Shown: positions 1-9,286, counted from the first letter of the stretch. The stretch: 64,000 nt of DNA from Adhaeribacter swui (GCF_014217805.1 NZ_CP055156.1:3044585-3108584), one strand, 5' to 3'. Made by a program: numbers and translations. Notes: generated from the sequence alone by a model not told the origin.

Positions 1-187
1 CCCGGAAAAAAGAATTGGGATCTGAAAGTAAACCTGCATTTTCGTTTTGCGCCTGAATTATTCCGTTGGGTAAACAAACAAAAATAATGGTTTCGGGAGC
101 GGTTAATGCGGTAGCTATTGCCAACACCTGTTCGGCAAGGGCAACGGTGTCAGCTAAAGGGGTAATTTGATTATCTTTGGTCGGCAT
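1..187 (-). CDS. N-terminal fragment of an unidentified protein, cut by the window edge
   Basis: An open frame runs from an ATG at 187 off the left edge, giving 62 residues that begin MPTKDNQITPLADTVALAEQ. It has no signal peptide or membrane segment and carries a short hydrophobic strand (TIIFVCLPNGIIQAQNE) of the kind seen at the start of PAS-like or enzyme domains. It is divergent from the glycosyltransferase gene with about 170 bp between them. I do not recognise the family from this fragment. The codon use matches neighbouring genes, so I think it is real. Confidence 0.5.
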   Translation of the reverse strand, partial: MPTKDNQITPLADTVALAEQVLAIATALTAPETIIFVCLPNGIIQAQNENAGLLSDPNSFFR

Positions 188-357
188 GAGCAACAAAAAA
201 TAAGCCTGTGTTTTATTCGCAACGTAGTTAGAGCAAATAAGGTGCTTCGAAATAAATAATAATTTAGGAAAATAAATTTAACTTTCTAGGCGGTACCATT
301 AATATTAGTGTATTACGTGCATAAAACTTAGAAATGTATTGTACTTAGCTAAGATTG

Positions 358-1464
358 ATGAAAAAAATTTTTTTGGCAGTAACCACCGACCTGAATTATG
401 ACCAACGCATGCAACGCATTTGTACTACGCTGGCACAAGCGGATTATCAGGTTTTACTAATGGGCCGTACCTGGCCGGAGTCGCTGCCACTGCTGCCGCG
501 AACGTATAAACAACATCGTTTAAATTGCTTTTTTAACAAGGGTAAGTTGTTTTATTTAGAATACTCTATCCGGCTGTTTTGTTACCTGTTGTTTAAAGCT
601 TTCGACGCGTTTGTAGCTATAGATTTAGATACAGCCGTGCCGCTTTATGTAAAAGCAAGGCTTAGTAAGAAAGCCTTTGTATACGATGCGCACGAATATT
701 TTACCGAAGTAGTAGAGGTAGTTAACCGGCCAATAATTCAAAAAACTTGGTTAGCCATCGAACGGTTTATTTTATCCCGCACCCGTTTTGCTTACACCGT
801 AAATGATTCGCTGGCCCGTTTGTTTTACAACCGTTACCAGGTACCGTTTGCCGTAATTCGTAATTGCCCCATTCTGGAGCCTGATTTAACTTTACCCGCT
901 CCTAACTCCCGCGATTACTTACTTTACCAGGGAGCGCTGAACGAAGGCCGGGGATTAGAGCAATTACTACAGGCAATGGTATTGGTAGATAAAAAGCTGG
1001 TACTCTGCGGGAAGGGCGATAAATACGACTATTTAAAAAAGTTAAGCAAAGACCTGGGGCTGCAGGATAAAGTTATTTTTAAAAATTACGTGCGGCCAGA
1101 AGAGTTAAAGCAAATTACCCGGAATGCTTTTTTAGGTATAAATTTGCTGGAAAACTGGGGATTGAACTATTATTACTCTTTAGGAAATAAGTTTTTTGAT
1201 TATTTGCACGCCGGGGTTCCGCAATTAGTGGTTGACTTTCCGGAATACCAGCAATTAAATAACCAGTGGGAGGTAGCCAAAATAGTTATTCTTGACCCCG
1301 AAACCATTGCCACGGCGATAAATCAGTTAATTCACGATGCGGCTTATTACGATAAACTGGTACAAAATTGTTTAATAGCCCGACAGCACTGGAATTGGCA
1401 AAACGAAGAAAAAAAGCTTTTAGATTTTTATAAAACCATATGGGGCCCAGCACCGAAAATTTAA
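358..1464 (+). CDS. Glycosyltransferase family 4-like protein
   Basis: Predicted cytosolic glycosyltransferase of 368 residues with the GT-B fold. The N-terminal half has a Rossmann-like start (KKIFLAVTTDLNYDQRMQR) and a DAHEYFTE segment near residue 110. The C-terminal nucleotide-sugar half has YQGALNEGRGLEQLL (about 190-205), LVLCGKGD (216-222) and SLGNKFFDYLHAGVPQL (275-291), the usual donor-binding region of GT4 enzymes. An in-frame TTG sits at 355, but the ATG at 358 is preferred. Sugar donor and acceptor cannot be told from sequence; a role in surface polysaccharide or glycolipid synthesis is inference. The 3' end overlaps miaA by 25 bp, which suggests co-transcription. Confidence 0.8.
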   Translation: MKKIFLAVTTDLNYDQRMQRICTTLAQADYQVLLMGRTWPESLPLLPRTYKQHRLNCFFNKGKLFYLEYSIRLFCYLLFKAFDAFVAIDLDTAVPLYVKARLSKKAFVYDAHEYFTEVVEVVNRPIIQKTWLAIERFILSRTRFAYTVNDSLARLFYNRYQVPFAVIRNCPILEPDLTLPAPNSRDYLLYQGALNEGRGLEQLLQAMVLVDKKLVLCGKGDKYDYLKKLSKDLGLQDKVIFKNYVRPEELKQITRNAFLGINLLENWGLNYYYSLGNKFFDYLHAGVPQLVVDFPEYQQLNNQWEVAKIVILDPETIATAINQLIHDAAYYDKLVQNCLIARQHWNWQNEEKKLLDFYKTIWGPAPKI

Positions 1465-2369
1465 AAAAAAACATTTTAATTGTTCTGGTTGGCCCCACGG
1501 CAGTAGGTAAAACAGAATTAAGCATCCGGTTAGCCCAGCATTTGCAAACGGTAATCATTTCGGCCGATTCCCGGCAGTTTTACCGCGAAATGAATATCGG
1601 AACGGCTAAACCTACACCGGCCGAAATGCAAGGGGTGACGCATTATTTTATTGATTCGCATGCGATAACCCAGGAGTATAATGCCGGCGCCTACGAGCAA
1701 GATGTACTGGCATTATTAGATACCTTATTTGAAGAACATCGCTGTGTAATCCTTACGGGAGGTTCGGGGTTGTATGTACGGGCAATTACCGACGGCATGG
1801 ACGAAATGCCGGAAGTGCCGGCACACATTCGGGAAGAACTCAACCAGCAAAAACAAGTCCACGGGTTAGCGCCTTTATTGCAGCAACTACAGCAACTGGA
1901 TCCGGTTTATTACAACCAGGTAGACCGGGCAAATTCCCAACGGGTTATCCGGGCTTTAGAAGTCTCATTAGCTACTGGCCAGCCCTACTCTGCCTTTCGA
2001 ACGAAGCAACCCGTAGACCGGCCTTTTAAAATTTTAAAAATCGGGTTAACCCGCGAACGGGCCGAGTTATACCACCGCATTGATACCCGCGTAGACCACA
2101 TGCTAGCCGCCGGTTTGTTGCAGGAAGTAGAACAGTTAAAACCGTATCAAGGGCATAATGCTTTACAAACTGTAGGTTACCAGGAGATTTTTTCTTATTT
2201 AAACGGGGAGTACGATTGGGAAGAAGCCATACGCTTATTAAAGCGAAACAGTAGGCGTTACGCCAAACGCCAGCTTACCTGGTTTACCAAAAACAACGAT
2301 TATACCTGGTTCCACCCGCAGGCTTGGGATGCTATTCTGGCTTATATCGAGCAGGAGTTGAATGGTTGA
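1440..2369 (+). CDS. miaA: tRNA dimethylallyltransferase MiaA
   Basis: Transfers a dimethylallyl group to N6 of adenosine 37 in tRNAs that read codons beginning with U; acts in the cytosol. Seen: P-loop GPTAVGKT (18-25), SADSRQFYREMNIGTAKP (41-58), the GGSGLYVRA segment and the C-terminal TWFTKN region. At 309 residues it has normal family length. The first ATG lies inside the end of the upstream glycosyltransferase gene, so the two are probably one transcription unit. It is convergent with pfkA. Confidence 0.95.
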   Translation: MGPSTENLKKNILIVLVGPTAVGKTELSIRLAQHLQTVIISADSRQFYREMNIGTAKPTPAEMQGVTHYFIDSHAITQEYNAGAYEQDVLALLDTLFEEHRCVILTGGSGLYVRAITDGMDEMPEVPAHIREELNQQKQVHGLAPLLQQLQQLDPVYYNQVDRANSQRVIRALEVSLATGQPYSAFRTKQPVDRPFKILKIGLTRERAELYHRIDTRVDHMLAAGLLQEVEQLKPYQGHNALQTVGYQEIFSYLNGEYDWEEAIRLLKRNSRRYAKRQLTWFTKNNDYTWFHPQAWDAILAYIEQELNG

Positions 2370-2555
2370 AAAGTTGGAAGGTTTAAAAGTTGGTAATACT
2401 TCAAATTCAATTCTGTGTTGGTGCTTCTGGAAGTAATTTTTAAACTTCTGTTAAAATACATTCAAAATATTTAACTTATAGAATTTCAGAAAATTAACGT
2501 TTCAACTTTCCAACTTATCAACCTTCCAACTTTTAAACTTCCCAACCTTTCAACT
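2366..2555. repeat. Inverted short-period repeat between convergent genes
   Basis: Just after miaA the plus strand reads GTTGAAAAGTTGGAAGG followed by more GTT-purine units. From about 2501 to 2555 the complementary version appears (TTCCAACTT, AACCTTCCAAC, CCCAACCTTTCAAC). The two blocks form an imperfect inverted repeat with about 105 bp between the arms, placed between the convergent ends of miaA and pfkA. It may act as a bidirectional terminator. The same unit type recurs near 12.8, 17.2, 32.3 and 34.1 kb. Confidence 0.7.
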
Positions 2556-2561
2556 AACAAA

Positions 2562-3533
2562 TTACACACTTAAAATCTCGACCATGCGCACGAAGCGTTG
2601 GTTTATTATTTTTTTCTTGGTGATGGTGTCTTTAAAAGGCGTGTATACCAAACGATTGTTTACAAAGCCAGCCATCACGTCTTTTTTGCCATTAAGTAAG
2701 CCTTCCACGCAGGCAATGCCTATCTGGCTGGCCAATAACCGGTCTGCGGCGGTAGGAGGTCCACCCCGTTGTACGTGACCCAGAATAGTAACCCGGGCAT
2801 CCATTTGCGGAATAGCTTCTTTTACGCGGGCAGCAATTTCGGTGGCATTGCCTTCTTCGTCGCCTTCGGCCACCACAATAATAAACGAGGTTTTTGAGCG
2901 GCTCCAGCCATTTTGTAACGTAGAAATTACATCCGGAATCGTGGTTTTGGTTTCCGGAATCAGCACTATTTCGGCCCCGCCGCCAATGGCGCAGGGCATG
3001 GCTATATAACCCGAGTCGCGGCCCATTACCTCCACAAAAAATACCCGCTCGTGGCTATCGGCCGTATCCCGGATTTTATCAATGGCATCCAGGGCGGTAT
3101 TTACCGCGGTGTCGTAGCCGATGGTATAATCGGTGCCGTATAAATCGTTATCAATGGTGCCGGGCGCTCCTACAATCGGAATTCCAAATTCTTCGTGAAA
3201 TAAGGTAGCACCGGTAAATGTACCATTCCCACCAATGGTCACTAAACCTTCAATTTCAAATTTTTGAAGTTGTTCGTAGGCCTCCTGACGGCCTTCTTTT
3301 GTCATGAATGTCTGGCTGCGGGCCGATTTTAGAATGGTACCGCCTTTTTGAATGGTATTACTAACCGAGGCAGAATCCATTTTAATTATTTCGCCTTTAA
3401 TCAGGCCATTATATCCTTTACGAATACCGTAAACCTCTACCCCGTAGTAAATAGCCGTTCGGACAACTGCCCGGATACAAGCGTTCATACCAGGTGAATC
3501 GCCCCCGGAAGTTAGTACTGCAATACGTTTCAT
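2562..3533 (-). CDS. pfkA: 6-phosphofructokinase PfkA
   Basis: Phosphorylates fructose 6-phosphate to fructose 1,6-bisphosphate, the committed step of glycolysis. Seen: GGDSPGMN (10-17), the catalytic PGTIDND motif (125-131), EVMGRDSGYIA (168-178) and GHVQRGG. At 323 residues it is a typical bacterial PfkA. One odd point: the nucleotide/Mg motif that reads GGDGS in Escherichia coli reads GGNGT here, with Asn at position 103. The codon is AAT, read directly from the sequence. No partner gene is adjacent. The stop lies beside the inverted short-period repeat. Confidence 0.93.
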   Translation of the reverse strand: MKRIAVLTSGGDSPGMNACIRAVVRTAIYYGVEVYGIRKGYNGLIKGEIIKMDSASVSNTIQKGGTILKSARSQTFMTKEGRQEAYEQLQKFEIEGLVTIGGNGTFTGATLFHEEFGIPIVGAPGTIDNDLYGTDYTIGYDTAVNTALDAIDKIRDTADSHERVFFVEVMGRDSGYIAMPCAIGGGAEIVLIPETKTTIPDVISTLQNGWSRSKTSFIIVVAEGDEEGNATEIAARVKEAIPQMDARVTILGHVQRGGPPTAADRLLASQIGIACVEGLLNGKKDVMAGFVNNRLVYTPFKDTITKKKIINQRFVRMVEILSV

Positions 3534-3864
3534 GGCTAATCTTGTTAAGGCGGCAAATTAACTAATTTAGTTTGTGAAAGCGTGTAAATGCCCAATAGTT
3601 TTTAAGTAAAATTTAACCAGATTTTACTTAGTTTATTGTAAATCAGTAAAATATAAGTAAAATTTTTAAAAATTTACTTTCTTGAAAATTAGTGCAAAAA
3701 GCTGCTACCAACTCCGGGTACTTGCGTATAGCTTTACAGGCCGCACCCAGGTGCGTCTGTTTTTAACTTAAAAAAATTAAGATGAAGCAGATAATTCCTG
3801 TCGGTTTTTCGTTAAATTAGTAATAGTGTAATTAAGCCCTGATCCCAAACCTATATTGTAAGAT
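3534..3864. other. AT-rich intergenic region between divergent genes
   Basis: About 330 bp between the starts of pfkA (minus) and the TerB-like gene (plus). It contains AT-rich runs, including the TTTTTAAAAATTTAC type of palindrome at about 3665-3680. I see no convincing ORF, hairpin terminator or RNA gene. It presumably carries both promoters. Confidence 0.5.
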
Positions 3865-4293
3865 ATGTTTAGCTTTTTTGAAAGTGAGGAAATTAAACGA
3901 GTGAAGAGTCACATTTTAAACCTGGGGGCTCTGGCTAAAATCGATGGCCACGTTGATTCGGCGGAGATGAACTATATTATTGCCATTGGCAAAAAAAATG
4001 GTTTAAGGCAAGAAGAAGTACGTTCTTTACTGGCCAACGCACAATCCATTAGCTTTGAGATGCCCCACAACGATTCCGAACGGTTTGATCAAATATACGA
4101 TTTGGTAGAAATGATGCTCGCCGATGGGATTGTGGATGACAACGAGATGGATTTCTGCGTAGAGATGGCCGAAAAACTAGGTTTTAAAAAAGCGATTGTG
4201 GGCGTGTTGGTCCGCAATATTTCTTTGGGCGTAAAAGACGGCCAATCGCGCGAACACATTAAACAAGAGTCCCAGGCATTTCTGGATTCCTGA
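3865..4293 (+). CDS. TerB-like (tellurite-resistance/DjlA N-terminal type) protein
   Basis: A soluble all-helical protein of 142 residues. The stretch ALAKIDGHVDSAEMNYIIAI (25-44) and the later DGIVDDNEMDFCVEMAEKLG segment are the repeated acidic helix pairs (DGxVxxxE) that define TerB-like domains, which are thought to bind metal. Exact function is unknown. No other ter genes are present, so a role in tellurite resistance should not be assumed. It stands alone between pfkA and the permease gene. Confidence 0.75.
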   Translation: MFSFFESEEIKRVKSHILNLGALAKIDGHVDSAEMNYIIAIGKKNGLRQEEVRSLLANAQSISFEMPHNDSERFDQIYDLVEMMLADGIVDDNEMDFCVEMAEKLGFKKAIVGVLVRNISLGVKDGQSREHIKQESQAFLDS

Positions 4294-4368
4294 TAATTTA
4301 ATTTTTTTAAAAATTTTACTTTGCCGGATTTTTTCTGTGTTGTTGTAGAATGGCTTAGGCGGTAAGTT

Positions 4369-6126
4369 TTATAAGGGCCAGAAAATAGGCACCATGGTTA
4401 AAATAATTACCACCAGCACCAAAGTTAAACCAGAACCTACGCGTATAAAATCGTTGAATTTGTATTTGCCGGGCCCGTAAACCAAAATACAAGAAGGCTC
4501 GAAGGGCGTAACCAAAGATACCGAAGCCGCCAGCATAATAGCAATGGCAAAAGACCGCGGATTGGCCCCCAAGGTAATAGCGGTTTGTAGCGCCACCGGC
4601 ACAATTACTAAAGCCGCGGCCGCATTCGACATGGGTTGCGTAAGAAATACCGTTAAAAATACAAAGCCCGCCAAAATACCCAGCTTACCAAAAGGCTCCA
4701 GGAGTGATACAATATTTTCGGCCAGATAAGCCGCCGCCCCGGAACGTTCCATCGCCGTACCAAACGCCGTCATGCCTCCAATTAAAATAAGTAAGCGCCA
4801 GTCAATAGCGCTGTAAGCTTTATCGGTGTTAATGCATTTAAGCAAAATACTAATAACTGCCGCGGTTAAAAAACTAATGGATAAGGGTAATAAATTAAGC
4901 GAACCTACCAGAATAGCCAGAATAAAACAGCTAATGGTAATGAGCCCTTTTTGTTTTTTAAATAAAACCGGGGTAAAAGCATCCAGAACGGCTAAGTGTT
5001 GATTAGAACTTAAATAACTGAGGCGCTGCGCCGAGCCTTGCACCAACAATAAATCGCCGAGTTTTAATCGCACCGCGCCAATTTTAGTGCGAATTGGTTC
5101 ACCTTGCCGCGAAATAGCCAGCACCACCAAACCATACCGCCGCTGAAAATCAACTTCTTTAATAGATTGCCGAATCATATCGGAGTGAGCGGTAATCAGG
5201 ATTTCGGCCAACCGGATTTCATCGCTTTGCAAAGCTTCCTCCAAAATCACATCGGCCATAATTTCTACGCCTTTGGTTTCTTTTATTTTTATCAAATCAT
5301 CTTTTTCGCCTTCTACCAGAATAATATCGTTGGCCCGAATGCGGGTGCGATGGTCGGGTAAAAACTTTTCTTTGTTCCGGATGATGTTTAAAATTTTAAA
5401 TTTTTGCTTTGCCAGGTCCGATGAATAAGCAATTTGGCCTACCAACGGCGATTCTTCCATTACCACTACTTCGGTAATGTATTTCTGGATTTTATATTCC
5501 TCGGTTAAACCATGATCCTGGTGGTCGGGCAGCATTTTCTTCCCGATGGTCATCATGTAAGTAATGCCAACCACAAAAATTACGATTCCAATGGGGGTAA
5601 TCTCGAATAAACCAACCGGGTTTAAACCTACTTTATCAATATAACCACTTACGGCCACGTTGGTAGATGTGCCAATTAAAGTGCAGGTGCCGCCCAAGAT
5701 GGAAGCATAGGCGAGGGGCATGAGTAATTTAGAACTGCTGGTTTTTATTTGCCGCGATAACGAAACCAGCGGACTTACAAACATGGCCGTTACAGTGGTA
5801 TTGTTCATAAAAGCCGAAATGCCGCCCGCAATTACCATTACCAGAAAAAGCATAAAGCCCGCGTTTTTGCCTGCTATCCGTACCAGCTTTACAATAACAA
5901 AGTCCAAAATACCAGTTTCTTCCAAAGCGGCGCTTAATACAAATACCGAAGCAATAATTACAATAAAATCGCTGCTAAAGCCGGCAAAAGCTTCTTCGGG
6001 CGTGATAATGCGAGTCGCACACAGAATGATCAGCATGATCAGTGTAACGATATCTACGGAGATTTTTTCGGTAGCAAACAGAATAATGGCAATCAGGAGT
6101 AAACCCAACACAATAACTATTTCCAT
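4369..6126 (-). CDS. SLC13-family permease with two TrkA-C (RCK_C) domains
   Basis: Inner-membrane transporter of 585 residues in the divalent anion:Na+ symporter group. Hydrophobic segments at about 1-200 and 395-585 flank a soluble middle. The middle holds two TrkA-C-like domains: about 218-288 (ILNIIRNKEKFLPDHRTRIR) and 305-378 (VVLAISRQGEPIRTKIGAVR), typical of family members annotated as sulfate or citrate/dicarboxylate carriers. The segments SAFMNNTTVTAMF and LIGTSTNVAVSG resemble the substrate/Na+ hairpins with SNT-like motifs. The substrate cannot be assigned. A perfect palindrome lies about 43 bp upstream of the start. Confidence 0.85.
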   Translation of the reverse strand: MEIVIVLGLLLIAIILFATEKISVDIVTLIMLIILCATRIITPEEAFAGFSSDFIVIIASVFVLSAALEETGILDFVIVKLVRIAGKNAGFMLFLVMVIAGGISAFMNNTTVTAMFVSPLVSLSRQIKTSSSKLLMPLAYASILGGTCTLIGTSTNVAVSGYIDKVGLNPVGLFEITPIGIVIFVVGITYMMTIGKKMLPDHQDHGLTEEYKIQKYITEVVVMEESPLVGQIAYSSDLAKQKFKILNIIRNKEKFLPDHRTRIRANDIILVEGEKDDLIKIKETKGVEIMADVILEEALQSDEIRLAEILITAHSDMIRQSIKEVDFQRRYGLVVLAISRQGEPIRTKIGAVRLKLGDLLLVQGSAQRLSYLSSNQHLAVLDAFTPVLFKKQKGLITISCFILAILVGSLNLLPLSISFLTAAVISILLKCINTDKAYSAIDWRLLILIGGMTAFGTAMERSGAAAYLAENIVSLLEPFGKLGILAGFVFLTVFLTQPMSNAAAALVIVPVALQTAITLGANPRSFAIAIMLAASVSLVTPFEPSCILVYGPGKYKFNDFIRVGSGLTLVLVVIILTMVPIFWPL

Positions 6127-6168
6127 AGAATAGAAGCCAAGGGGAAAGTTTCGGACAAATTAAGGTAA

Positions 6169-6205
6169 ACCCGGTAAATTTTAAATTATTTAAAATTTAC
6201 CGGGT
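6169..6205. terminator. Perfect 18-bp palindrome with one central base
   Basis: The left arm ACCCGGTAAATTTTAAAT (6169-6186) is followed by one base and its exact complement (6188-6205). It lies between the end of the aminotransferase gene and the start of the permease gene, both on the minus strand. It could be a terminator for the former or an operator for the latter; no clean T-run follows on the minus strand. Confidence 0.55.
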
Positions 6206-6407
6206 AAAAGGCGGCCCACCCTACCGAGTGAAACCTACCCTTTTACTGGAAATTTAGAAGATAGTTGGTGGATTACTTAAAATACTAGCAATAGATGTGA
6301 AATTTAAAAATTACCCGTTGCTGGTTAGGCATAGTGAGTTAAAAAGCAGAGTAAAACAACAGTGCTGCCGGCAAACCACTAATACTAGGCAGGAGTATTT
6401 TAAAATT

Positions 6408-7601
6408 TTAATCCGGAAAGACTTCGTTGATAGATTGAATAATGATTTGGCAGGCTTCTTTAATTTCTTCTTCCGAGATAGTTAAGGGTGGGGCCAACCG
6501 CATGGAATTATCGCAGAATAAAAACCAATCGGTGAGCACTCCGTTTTCGATAGCCCGGTCGATGATAGGTTTTAAAACCGCAAAAGATTCGAACTCTGCG
6601 GCCATTAATAAACCACAGTTGCGGATAGATTTTATGCGGGGATGAACCAGTAATTGCCGGAATAAATTAGCTTTTGCGGGTACTTGCGCGATTAAATCAC
6701 TGTTTTGTAGAATCTGTAAAGTAGCTAATGAAGCGGCGCAAGAAACCGGATGTCCGCCAAAAGTAGTAATATGCCCCAGCAAAGGATCATTTTTTAAACT
6801 ACCCATTACTTCCTGCGAAGCGATAAAAGCCCCAATGGGCATACCGCCACCCATGCCTTTCGCGCAAACCAGAATATCTGGCTTTATTCCAAACTGCTCG
6901 AAAGCCCAAAAAGTACCGGTTCGCCCAAAACCAGCCTGAATTTCGTCGAGAATCAGTAAGGTGCCGGTTTGGTTACAACGTTCGCGCAAGGCCGGTAAAT
7001 AGCCCGGTTCCGGTATTCGCACACCAGCTTCGCCCTGCACTGTTTCCAGAATAACGGCGGCGGTGCGCGTAGTGATATTTTCTAAACCCGGAAAGCTGTT
7101 ATGCTGAATCTGGCGCACGTCGGGCAATAATGGCCGAAACGCATTTTTAAAATTTTCGGAGCCATTAAGCGATAAAGAACCGTGGGTAGAGCCATGATAC
7201 GCGTTATTAAACGAAATAAGTTCGGTGCGGCCGGTATACCGTTTCGCTAATTTTAAAGCGCCTTCCACGGCTTCGGAACCCGAATTAACCAAGTACACGT
7301 TGTTTAAATGCGCTGGTAAAGTTTCCACTAGTTTGGCCGCTAATTGTACCTGCGGGCCTTGTACTACTTCGCCATAAACCATTAAGTGCAGGTATTTATC
7401 GAGTTGTTGTTGGATGGCCGCAATTACTTCGGGGTGCCGGTGGCCTACGTTACTCACGCCAATGCCGGAAATTAAATCCAAATAACGTTCGCCGTTAGGC
7501 CCGTACATGTAAACGCCTTCGGCTCGTTCTACTTCTAATAATAAAGGAAAATCGGTGGTTTGAGCCTGGTACTGTAAAAATAATTGCCTTTGTGAAAGCA
7601 T
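6408..7601 (-). CDS. Class III aminotransferase (acetylornithine/ornithine type)
   Basis: PLP-dependent enzyme of 397 residues that moves an omega-amino group to a keto acid. Seen: NSGSEAVEGALKLAKRYTGR for PLP phosphate binding (about 106-125), the LILDEIQAGFGRTG segment with the cofactor Asp (about 215-228), and CAKGMGGGMPIGAF with the Schiff-base lysine (about 247-260). HITTFGGHPVSCAA follows. No arginine or proline genes are adjacent, so the precise substrate is open. Family members are often annotated as aspartate aminotransferase family proteins. Confidence 0.85.
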   Translation of the reverse strand: MLSQRQLFLQYQAQTTDFPLLLEVERAEGVYMYGPNGERYLDLISGIGVSNVGHRHPEVIAAIQQQLDKYLHLMVYGEVVQGPQVQLAAKLVETLPAHLNNVYLVNSGSEAVEGALKLAKRYTGRTELISFNNAYHGSTHGSLSLNGSENFKNAFRPLLPDVRQIQHNSFPGLENITTRTAAVILETVQGEAGVRIPEPGYLPALRERCNQTGTLLILDEIQAGFGRTGTFWAFEQFGIKPDILVCAKGMGGGMPIGAFIASQEVMGSLKNDPLLGHITTFGGHPVSCAASLATLQILQNSDLIAQVPAKANLFRQLLVHPRIKSIRNCGLLMAAEFESFAVLKPIIDRAIENGVLTDWFLFCDNSMRLAPPLTISEEEIKEACQIIIQSINEVFPD

Positions 7602-7726
7602 GTTGTCAATAGTTTTTAGTCCATGGTCTACGGACTACGTTCATTTTTTAAATTTTTTAAATTTCATGAGCATTTAACTAAACAAGAAATGCCCATTACG
7701 CAAGTGTACGGCAAAGAACATAAAAA

Positions 7727-7753
7727 AGCCCGGCTTCTACTAAAAGCCGGGCT
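7727..7753 (-). terminator. Rho-independent terminator of the Spy-like gene
   Basis: Perfect 10-bp stem AGCCCGGCTT (7727-7736) / AAGCCGGGCT (7744-7753) with a 7-base loop. On the minus strand it is followed directly by six T. It lies 32 bp past the stop of the Spy-like gene and so ends the sigma-factor cluster. Confidence 0.85.
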
Positions 7754-7784
7754 AGTAATCAAAACAGAAAATAGGTATTTTAAG

Positions 7785-8264
7785 TTATCTTGAACCCATC
7801 GGGCGATGATTATCTAATTTTTTGAGTAGTACGCGGGTAAACTCCCGCTCGCTCCGGTACAGAGTAGCGAGTTGCTTCACCGAAATTACCTTCAGAAATT
7901 TGTCGACGTATTGTTTTTCTACGTTCAATTCGTTTTGGCGCACGTTGTGCATCTCGGTAATGGCTTCGCGTAATTGCGTATCCGACATGGTTTCCAGGTT
8001 TGCTTCTTTCATAAGCCGGGGCTTTACCCGGGCCTGGCGGCGTTCGGCTTCGTAGGCGTTGTATACGGGCCAGAACTTTTGCGCTTGCTCGGTAGTTAGC
8101 TGTAACTTGTCGGTGAGGTAAGCAATTTTGGCATTTTTAATTTTTTCCATCCGCTCCTGGCGTTGTTGGTCGGTTTGTTCTTTAAAACCCCGACTGGGCT
8201 GCGCCTGGGTAAGTGCGCTGGTAAAAATCAGGAACATCAGAAAAGCAAAATTTTTAAATTTCAT
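7785..8264 (-). CDS. Periplasmic Spy/CpxP-like helical protein
   Basis: A 159-residue protein with a signal peptide (MKFKNFAFLMFLIFTSALTQ, cleavage likely after AQA or near residue 22) and a charged, all-helical mature part. LTTEQAQKFWPVYNAYEAER (about 57-76) is the LTxEQ pattern found in Spy/CpxP-type and heavy-metal-sensor proteins. It is last in a minus-strand cluster: sigma factor, single-pass membrane protein, then this gene (8-bp spacing from the previous). In Bacteroidota such cassettes are taken to sense envelope stress; that role is inferred from family and context. Confidence 0.75.
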   Translation of the reverse strand: MKFKNFAFLMFLIFTSALTQAQPSRGFKEQTDQQRQERMEKIKNAKIAYLTDKLQLTTEQAQKFWPVYNAYEAERRQARVKPRLMKEANLETMSDTQLREAITEMHNVRQNELNVEKQYVDKFLKVISVKQLATLYRSEREFTRVLLKKLDNHRPMGSR

Positions 8265-8272
8265 TACTTTAG

Positions 8273-8704
8273 TTAATATATTTCTTCTAACTGTTGATCA
8301 TCCACGGTTTCCAGAATATCCCCGGACGTTACATGTATAAAATCCGCTGATACATCTGTATCGGCTAAGTTTAAGTCGGCTAACTCGCTGCTATTTATAT
8401 TATCCTGGGTTAAAAAATACTCCAGCGCTTCTTGTTGGTTAATACCCGACAGTCTTGCGCTAGAATTTTCCTGGTTTAAACCTGGCGAAAAATAGAAAGC
8501 TGCCACAAAACTTACTAAAATTAAAAAACTAGCTACACTGGTACGGTAAGCATAGGAAATGCCGCTCCACCAGGAATTAGCCGGCGTTTGTTGCGGGCCA
8601 GCTACCCGGTTCATTACTACTTGCGGCAGTTTCTGGAAATAATCATCCGGCACCCGGTACAGGTTTGCTTTCGGAATATCCTCCAGGTTAAAATTTTGTT
8701 TCAT
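8273..8704 (-). CDS. Single-pass membrane protein, probable anti-sigma partner
   Basis: 143 residues with a soluble N-terminal part of about 53 residues (EDIPKANLYRVPDDYFQKLP), one membrane span near 54-73 (TSVASFLILVSFVAAFYF) and an acidic periplasmic tail. This topology and its place directly after the sigma-factor gene (30-bp gap) fit an anti-sigma factor. I see no zinc-finger ZAS motif, so family membership is not proven. The tail is unusually acidic (EDNIN/ADLNLADTDVSAD). Confidence 0.6.
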   Translation of the reverse strand: MKQNFNLEDIPKANLYRVPDDYFQKLPQVVMNRVAGPQQTPANSWWSGISYAYRTSVASFLILVSFVAAFYFSPGLNQENSSARLSGINQQEALEYFLTQDNINSSELADLNLADTDVSADFIHVTSGDILETVDDQQLEEIY

Positions 8705-8734
8705 GCTTTTTAGATGATAGAAATGCCCAAAGGT

Positions 8735-9274
8735 TTAAGAGTTAGTCAGAAAATCTTCGATTTTTTTTACGGCGTGGTGGTACGATGCTTTTAGAGCCCC
8801 CACCGAGGTACCCAAAATTTCAGCTATTTCTTCGTATTTCAGTTCGTCGTAGTAGCGCATGTTAAACACCAGGCGTTGCTTGTCGGGTAGTTTTAACAAA
8901 GCTTTTTGCAGTTTTAATTGAATTTGGTCGGCATCCGGACCGGCATTGGCGTCTATCTTCTGAGATAACTCTTCTGAGATATCGTTGATGGGCAAAAAGA
9001 ACCGGCGCTTTTTAGATTTTAAAAAACTGAGACATTCGTTGGTGGCGATGCGGTAAATCCAGGTGTAGAGTTGGGCATCCTGGCGGAAGTCGGGGAGGTG
9101 CTTCCAGATTTTAATAAAAACTTCTTGGGTTAAATCATCGGCTTCGTCGTGGTCAATTACCATTTTCCGGACGTGCCAATACACTTTTTGCTGGTACTTG
9201 CGCACCAGCTGGTTAAAAGCCCAATTGCGGGAATCGGGATTTTTAAATTTTTCTACTATTTCCTGATCTTCCAA
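8735..9274 (-). CDS. ECF-type RNA polymerase sigma factor
   Basis: Directs RNA polymerase to a stress regulon. Region 2 is seen in NQLVRKYQQKVYWHVRKMV and DEADDLTQEVFIKIWKHLP; region 4 in LPDKQRLVFNMRYYDELKYE and EEIAEILGTSVGALKASYHH. There is no ATG at the 5' end. A TTG at 9349 would add 25 residues encoded by an intergenic inverted repeat, so I prefer the TTG at 9274 (LEDQEIVEKFKNP), which gives the usual length of about 180. It is followed by its membrane partner and the Spy-like gene. Confidence 0.88.
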   Translation of the reverse strand: MEDQEIVEKFKNPDSRNWAFNQLVRKYQQKVYWHVRKMVIDHDEADDLTQEVFIKIWKHLPDFRQDAQLYTWIYRIATNECLSFLKSKKRRFFLPINDISEELSQKIDANAGPDADQIQLKLQKALLKLPDKQRLVFNMRYYDELKYEEIAEILGTSVGALKASYHHAVKKIEDFLTNS

Positions 9275-9286
9275 AGAGGTTGTTAT

